Source: Eledone cirrhosa (Eukaryota > Mollusca > Cephalopoda > Octopoda > Eledonidae). From it: a stretch of 64,000 bases of DNA. The position numbers and the translations under genes are program-made. The DNA lies in contig OZ024743.1 in assembly GCA_964016885.1 (NCBI GenBank), forward strand, positions 170,883,833-170,947,832, read 5' to 3'. Below are positions 57,427 to 64,000 of this stretch, in pieces. Every line of letters starts with the position of its first letter. Position 1 is the first letter of the stretch. The notes under the pieces are model-generated. The model made no database searches and was not told where the DNA came from. It saw nothing but the letters and a program-made list of their open reading frames with translations.

Positions 57427-60400
57427 ACCACTGTATCAACACCATAGTCATAACTACCGTAAGACCATTGTATCAACACCATAATCATAACTACTGTAAG
57501 CCCACTGTATCAACACCATATTCATAACTACTGTAAGACCACTGTATCAACACTATAGTCACAACTACTGTAATACCATTGTATCAACACCATAGTCACA
57601 ACTACTGTAAGACCACTGTATGAACACCATAGTCATAACTACCGTAAGACCATTGTATCAACACCATAATCATAACTACTGTAAGACCACTGTATCAACA
57701 CCATAGTCATAAGACCGCTGTATCAACACCATAGTCACAACTAATGTAAGACCACTGTATCAACACCACAGTCACAACGTCTGTAAGACCACTGTATCAA
57801 CACAATAGTCACAACGTTAGTAATACCACTGTATAAACACCATAGTCACAACCACTGTAAGACCACTGTATCAACACAATAGTCACAACTACTGTACGAC
57901 CACTGTATCAACACCATAGTCACAACGTTAGTAATACCACTGTATAAACACCATAGTCACAACCACCGTAAGACCACCGTATCAACACAATAGTCACAAC
58001 TACTGTAAGACCACTGCATCAACACCATAGTCACAACTACTGTAAGACCACTGTATGAACACAATAGTCATAACTACCGTAAGACAACTGTATCAACACC
58101 ATAGTCATAACTACTGTAAGCCCACTGTATAAACACCATAGTCATAACTTTTATAAGACCACTGTATCAACACCATAGTCACAACTACTGTAATACCACT
58201 GTATCAACACCATATTCATAACTACCGTAAGATCACTGTATCAACACCATAGTCATAAGTCCACTGTATCAACACTATATTCACATCTACTGTAAGACCA
58301 CTGTATCAACACCATAGTCATAACTACCGTAATACCACTGTATCAACACCATAGTCACAATCACTGTAAAACCATTGTATCAACACCATAGTCATAACTA
58401 GTGTAAGACCAATGTATCAACACCACAGTCACAACTACAGTAAGACCACCGTATCAACACCATAGTCACAACTACTGTAAGACCACTGTATGAACACCAT
58501 AGTCATAACTACCGTACGACCACTGTATCAACACCATAGTCATAACTACTGTAAGACCACTGTATCAACACCATAGTCACAACTACTGTAAGACCACTGT
58601 ATGAACACAATAGTCACAACTACTGTAAGACCACTGTATCAACAACACAGCCACAACTAGTGTAAGACCACTGTATCAACACCACAGTAATAACTACTCT
58701 AAGACCACTGTATCAACACCACAGCCACAACTACTGTAAGCCAACTGTATCAACAACATAATCACAACTACTGTAAGACCACGGTATCAACACCGTAGTC
58801 ACAACTACTGTAAGACCACTGTATCAACACCACAGTCACAACGTCTGTAAGACCACTGAATCAACACCATAGTCACAACTACTGTAAGACCACTGTATCA
58901 ACACCACAGCCACAACTACTGTAAGACCACTGTATCAACACCATAATCACAACTAATGTAAGACAACTGTATCAACACCGTAGTCACAACTACTGTAAGA
59001 CAACTGTATCAACACCACAGTCACAACTACAGTAAGACAACTGTATGAACACAATAGTCACAACTACTATAAGCCCACTGTATCAACACCATAGTCACGA
59101 CTAATGTAAGACCACTGTATCAACACCATAGTCACAACGTCTGTAATAGCACAGTATCAACACCATAGTCACAACTACTATAAGACCACTGTATCAACAC
59201 CACAGTCACAACTACTGTAAGACCACTGTATCAACACCACAGTCATAACTACTGTAAGACCACTGTATCAACACCATAGTCACAACTACTGTAAGACCAC
59301 TGTATCAACACCATAGTCACAACTACTGTAAGACCACTGTATCAACACCACAGTCACAACTACTGTAAGACCACTGTATCAACACCACACTCACAACTAC
59401 TGTAAAACCACTGTATCAACACCACAATCACAACTACTTTAAGACCACTGTATCAACACAATAGTCACAACTACTGTAAGACCACTGTATCAACAAAACA
59501 GTCACAACTACTCTAAGACCATTGTATCAACACCACAGTCACAACTACTGTAAGCCCACTGTATCAACACCATAATCATAACTACTGTAAGACCACTGTA
59601 TCAACACCATAGTCATAACTACCGTAAGACCACTGTATCAACACCATAGTCACAAGACCAGTGTATCAACACCGTAGTCAGAACTAATGTAAGACCACTG
59701 TATCAACACCACAGTCACAACGTCTGTAAGACCACTGTATCAACACAATAGTCACAACTACTATAAGCCCACTGTATCAACACCATAGTCACAACTACTG
59801 TAAGACAACTGTATCAACACCATAGTCACAACGTCTGTAATACCACTGTATCACCACCATAGTCACAACTACTGTAAGACCACTGTATCAACACCACAGT
59901 CACAACTACAGTAAGACAACTGTATCAACACCATAGTCACTACTACTGTAAGACCACTCTATCAACACCATAGTCATAACTACTGTAACACCATTGTATC
60001 ACCAACATATTCACAACTACTGTATGACCAATGTATCAACACCACAGTCATAACTACTGTAAGACCACTGTATCAACACCATAGTCACAACTACTGTAAG
60101 ACCACTGTGTCAACACCATAGCCATAACTACTGTAAGCCCACTGTATCAACACCATAGTCACAACTACTGTAAGACCACTGTATCAACACCACAGTCACA
60201 ACTACTGTAAGATCACTGTATCAACACCATAGTCACAACGTCTGTAATACCACAGTATCAACACCATAGTCACAACTACTGTAAGACCACTGTGTCAACA
60301 CCACAGTCACAACTACTGTAAGACCACTGTATCAACACCACAGTCATAACTACCGTAAGACCACTGTATCAACACCACAGCCACAACTAGTGTCAGACCA

Positions 60401-63187
60401 CTGTATCAACACCACAGTAATAACTACTCTAAGACCACTGTATCAACACCACAGTCACAACTACTGTAAGCCAACTGTATCAACAACATAATCACAAGTA
60501 CTGTAAGACCACTGTATCAACACCACAGTCACAACCTCTGTAAGACCACTGAATCAACACCATAGTCACAACTACTGTAAGACCACTGTATCAACACCAT
60601 AGTCACAACTACTGTAAGAACACTGTATCAACACCACAGTCATAACTACTGTAAGACCACTGTATCAACACCACAGTCACAACTACTGTAAAACCACTGT
60701 ATCAACACCACAGCCACAACTACTGTAAGATCACTGTATCAACACCACAGCCACAACTACTGTAAGACCACTGTATCAACACCATAATCACAACTAATGT
60801 AAGACATCTGTATCAACACCGTAGTCACAACTACTGTAAGACAACTGTATCAACACCACAGTCACAACTACAGTAAGACAACTGTATCAACACAATAGTC
60901 ACAACTACTATAAGCCCACTGTATCAACACCATAGTCACAACTACTGTAAGACCACTGTATCAACACCATAGTCACAACGTCTGTAATAGCACAGTATCA
61001 ACACCATAGTCACAACTACTATAAGACCACTGTATCAACACCACAGTCACAACTACTGTAAGACCACTGTATCAACACCACAGTCATAACTACTGTAAGA
61101 CCACTGTATCCACACCATAGTCACAACTACTGTAAGACCACTGTATCAATACCATAGTCACAACTATTGTAAGATCACTGTATCAACACCACACTCACAA
61201 CTACTGTAAGACCACTGTATCAACACCATAGTCATAACTACTGTAAGGCCACTGTATCAACACCATAGTCATAACTACCGTAAGACCACTGTATCAACAC
61301 CATAGTCACAAGACCACTGTATCAACACCGTAGTCACAACTAATGTAAGACTACTATATCAACACCACAGTCACAACGTCTGTAAGACCACTGTATCAAC
61401 ACAATAGTCACAACTACTATAAGGCCACTGTATCAATACCATAGTCACAACTACTGTAAGACCACTGTATCAACACCATAGTCACAACGTCTGTAATACC
61501 ACTGTATCACCACCATAGTCACAACTATTGTAAGACCACTGTATCAACACCACAGTCACAACTACAGTAAGACAACTGTATCAACACCATAGTCACAACT
61601 ACTGTAAGATCACTGTATCAACACCATAGTCATAACTACTGTAAGACCATTGTATCACCAACATATTCACAACTACTGTATGACCACTGTATCAACACCA
61701 TAGTCATAACTACCGTAAGACAACTGTACCAACACCACAGTCATAACTACTGTAAGACCACTGTATCAAAACCATAGTCACAACTACTGTAAACCACTGT
61801 ATCAACACCATAGTCACAACTTCTCTAAGACCACTGTATCAACACCATAGTCATAACTACTGTAAGACCACTGTATCAACACCACAGTCACAACTACTGT
61901 AAGACCACTGTATCAACACCATAGTCACAACGTCTGTAAGACCACTGTATCAACACCACAGCCACAACTACTGTAAGACCACTGTATCAACAGCATAGTC
62001 ATAACTACTATAAGACCACTGTATCAACACCACAGTCATAACTACCGTAAGACCACTGTATTAACACCATAGTCATAAGACCACTGTATCAACACCATAG
62101 TCACAACTACTGTAAGACCATTGTATCAACACCATAGTTATAACTACTGTAAGACCACTGTATCAACACCACAGTCACAACTACAGTAAGACCACTGTAT
62201 CAACACCATAGTCACAACTACTGTAAGACCACTGTATGAACACCATAGTCATAACCACCGTAAGACCACTGTATCAACACCATAGTCATAACTACTGTAA
62301 GACCACTGTATCAACACCATAGTCACAACTACTGTAAGACCACTGTATCAACACCATTGGCACAACTACTGTAAGACCACTGTATCAACACCACAGCCAC
62401 AACTACTGTAACACCACTGTATCAACACCACAGTCATAACTTCTCTAAGACCACTGTATCAACACTACAGCCACAACTACTGTAAGCCAACTGTATCAAC
62501 AACATAATCACAACTACTGTAAGACCACGGTATCAACACCGTAGTCACAACTACAGGAAGACCACTGTATCAACACCACAGTCACAACGTTTGTAAGACT
62601 ACTGAATCAACACCATAGTCACAACTACTGTAAGACCACTGTATCAACACCACAGTCACAACTACAGTAAGACCACTTTATCAACCCCATAGTCACCACT
62701 ACTGTAAGACCACTGTATCAACACCATAGTCAGAACTACTGTAAGACCACTATCAACACCACAGTCACAACTATTGTAAGAACACTGTATCAACACCACA
62801 GTCATAACTACTGTAAGACCACTGTATCAACACGACAGTCACAACTACTGTAAAACCACTGTATCAACACCACAGCCACAACTACTGTAAGATCACTGTA
62901 TCAACACCACAGCCACAACTACTGTAAGACCACTGTATCAACACCATAATCACAACTAATATATGACAACTGTATCAACACCGTAGTCACAACTACTGTA
63001 AGACAACTGTATCAACACCACAGTCACAACTACAGTAAGACAACTGTATCAACACAATAGTCACAACGACTATAAGCCCACTGTATCAACACCATAGTCA
63101 CAACTACTGTAAGACCACTGTATCAACACCATAGTCACAACGTCTGTAATAGCACAGTATCAACACCATAGTCACAACTACTATAAG
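57427..63187. repeat. ~5.8-kb higher-order unit, copy E2
   Basis: This is a close copy of 51,663-57,426. Differences seen: one extra CACAGCCAC monomer near 58,900-58,936, absence of the 3-bp insertion, absence of one monomer near 61,763, and substitutions such as CATAACTTTTATAAG near 58,143, CAATCACTG near 58,360 and CTAATATATGAC near 62,956. The marker GTAATAGCACAG is at 59,145, 60,986 and 63,148 (spacings 1,758, 1,841 and 2,162 bp), echoing E1 (1,758, 1,844, 2,199). It is about 157 monomers long. Confidence 0.9.
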
Positions 63188-64000
63188 ACCACTGTATCAA
63201 CACCACAGTCACAACTATTGTAAGACCACTGTATCAACACCACAGTCATAACTACTGTAAGACCACTGTATCTACACCATAGTCACAACTACTGTAAGAC
63301 CACTGTATCAACACCATAGTCATAACTACTGTAAGACCACTGTATCAACACCATAGTCATAACTACCGTAAGACCACTGTATCAACACCATAGTCACAAG
63401 ACCACTGTATCAACACCGTAGTCACAACTAATGTAAGACCACTGTATCAACACCACAGTCACAACGTCTGTAAGACCACTGTATCAACACAATAGTCACA
63501 ACTACTATAAGGCCACTGTATCAACACCATAGTCACAACTACTGTAAGACCACTGTATCAACACCATAGTCACAACGTCTGTAATACCACTGTATCACCA
63601 CCATAGTCACAACTATTGTAAGACCACTGTATCAACACCACAGTCACAACTACAGTAAGACAACTGTATCAACACCATAGTCACAACTACTGTAAGACCA
63701 CTGTATCAACACCATAGTCATAACTACTGTAAGACCATTGTATCACCAACATATTCACAACTACTGTATGACCACTGTATCAACACCATAGTCATAACTA
63801 CCGTAAGACAACTGTATCAACACCACAGTCATAACTACTGTAAGACCACTGTATCAACACCACAGTCACAACTACAGTAAGACAACTGTATCAAAACCAT
63901 AGTCACAACTACTGTAAACCACTGTATCAACACCATAGTCATAACTACTGTAAGACCACTGTAACAACACCACAATCACAACTACTGTAAGACCAATGTA
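63188..64000. repeat. Partial copy E3 at the right edge
   Basis: The sequence does not restart the unit as E2 did. It continues as a copy of the interval after the middle marker: about 61,026-61,912 (offset 2,162 bp, then 2,088 bp at CAACATATTC, 61,659 and 63,747) and about 55,228 onward in E1 (7,886 bp at the same site). It keeps the CACAGTCAC-ACTACAG monomer near 63,850-63,890 that E2 lost, so it descends from an E1-like unit. Two monomers present near 55,370-55,430 are missing here. It runs off the window. Confidence 0.82.

Larger units (their letters stand above)
1..64000. repeat. 37-bp tandem satellite array filling the window
   Basis: The entire window consists of head-to-tail copies of a 37-bp monomer. 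Phased at ACCACTG, positions 1-11 read ACCACTGTATC, 14-25 CACCATAGTCAC and 28-37 CTACTGTAAG. No copy is inverted and no non-satellite sequence interrupts the array. The strand shown is A/C-rich, and the consensus is about 40% GC with no CpG. The segment from about position 33 through position 16 of the next monomer is the most constant. Positions 17-32 vary most: CATAGTCAC, CACAGTCAC, CACAGCCAC, CATAATCAC and CGTAGTCAC forms, C or T at position 25, and CTACTG, CTACCG, CTACAG, CTAATG, CTAGTG or CGTCTG near 28-33. Each monomer has TAA at 34-36, so all frames are closed at least about every 111 bp. The family is not one I recognise. Both ends of the array lie outside the window. Confidence 0.98.

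Noticed and set aside
1..64000. Short open reading frames on both strands
   Set aside because: The 37-bp period rotates through all three frames and every monomer carries TAA (plus TAG in many) on the given strand, and TGA/TAG on the other. Frames are short, periodic and contain only repeated motifs. No start context, codon pattern or domain supports coding.
1..64000. CRISPR array (about 37-bp regular repeats)
   Set aside because: Repeats adjoin directly with no unique spacers, and the variable part of the monomer is a limited set of point variants, not unrelated spacers. There are no cas genes. This is a tandem satellite.
1..64000. CENP-B box as in primate alpha satellite
   Set aside because: The CGGG part of the CENP-B box does not occur in the monomer or in the variants I read. 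A functional centromere role cannot be claimed from sequence.
1..64000. TATA boxes at GTATAAACACC variants and AP-1-like sites at TTAGTCAC
   Set aside because: TATAAA and TTAGTCA arise by single substitutions from GTATCAACACC and ATAGTCAC in scattered monomers. They have no transcription unit nearby, so promoter calls are unsupported.
1..64000. 5' splice-site-like CTGTAAGA in every monomer
   Set aside because: GTAAG matches part of the donor consensus but is simply the constant core of the satellite. There is no matching acceptor, exon or evidence of transcription.
1..64000. Telomere repeat, microsatellite or G-quadruplex DNA
   Set aside because: No TTAGGG-type run, no mono- to hexanucleotide tract and almost no G-runs on either strand (G is scarce on one, C-runs are at most short), so none of these applies.

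Overview
The whole 64-kb window is one tandem satellite array. I found no gene, RNA gene, transposable element, CRISPR array, origin or any stretch of unique sequence. The unit is a 37-bp monomer, all copies head to tail in one orientation, roughly 1,700 copies (estimated from length). Phased to start at ACCACTG, the recognisable words are ACCACTGTATC (positions 1-11), CACCATAGTCAC (14-25) and CTACTGTAAG (28-37). The consensus is about 40% GC and strongly strand-asymmetric: by my count 14 A, 11 C, 8 T and 4 G on the strand given. Because 37 is not a multiple of 3 and each monomer carries TAA (34-36) and usually TAG (19-21), stops recur in every frame and nothing is coding.

A long, uninterrupted, diverged minisatellite-type array with higher-order structure points to a eukaryotic nuclear genome, from pericentromeric, subtelomeric or other heterochromatin. 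I do not recognise the family and cannot name the organism. Nothing bacterial or viral is visible.

Layout: (1) 1 to about 11.4 kb is a mosaic of older, overlapping segmental duplications (offsets 646, about 2,321-2,330, 629, 2,117-2,228, 3,288, 2,733 and 2,476-2,548 bp). (2) About 11.4-17.3 kb holds a 1.7-kb block repeated at offset 3,069-3,143 bp and a 0.47-kb block repeated at 2,292 bp. (3) About 16.3-26.0 kb is a tandem pair of about 4.8-kb units. (4) About 25.05-36.8 kb is a nearly identical tandem pair of 5,871-bp units, followed by a diverged, partly deleted third copy to about 39.7 kb. (5) About 39.7-45.1 kb is a transition zone with a pair of blocks 2.3-2.6 kb apart and a segment shared with the third copy at offset 6,240 bp. 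(6) About 45-64 kb is a higher-order array of about 5.8-kb units, each divided into three by a marker monomer, with a partial copy at the right edge.

The levels nest: a possible 11-14-bp sub-repeat, the 37-bp monomer, blocks of 1.8-2.2 kb, and units of 4.8-5.9 kb. Most offset changes between related copies are whole multiples of 37 bp, as expected if unequal crossing-over or replication slippage in register built the array. The few out-of-register changes (-9, -2, +3 bp) serve as lineage markers. All offsets come from hand-matching rare variants and were not computed by alignment.
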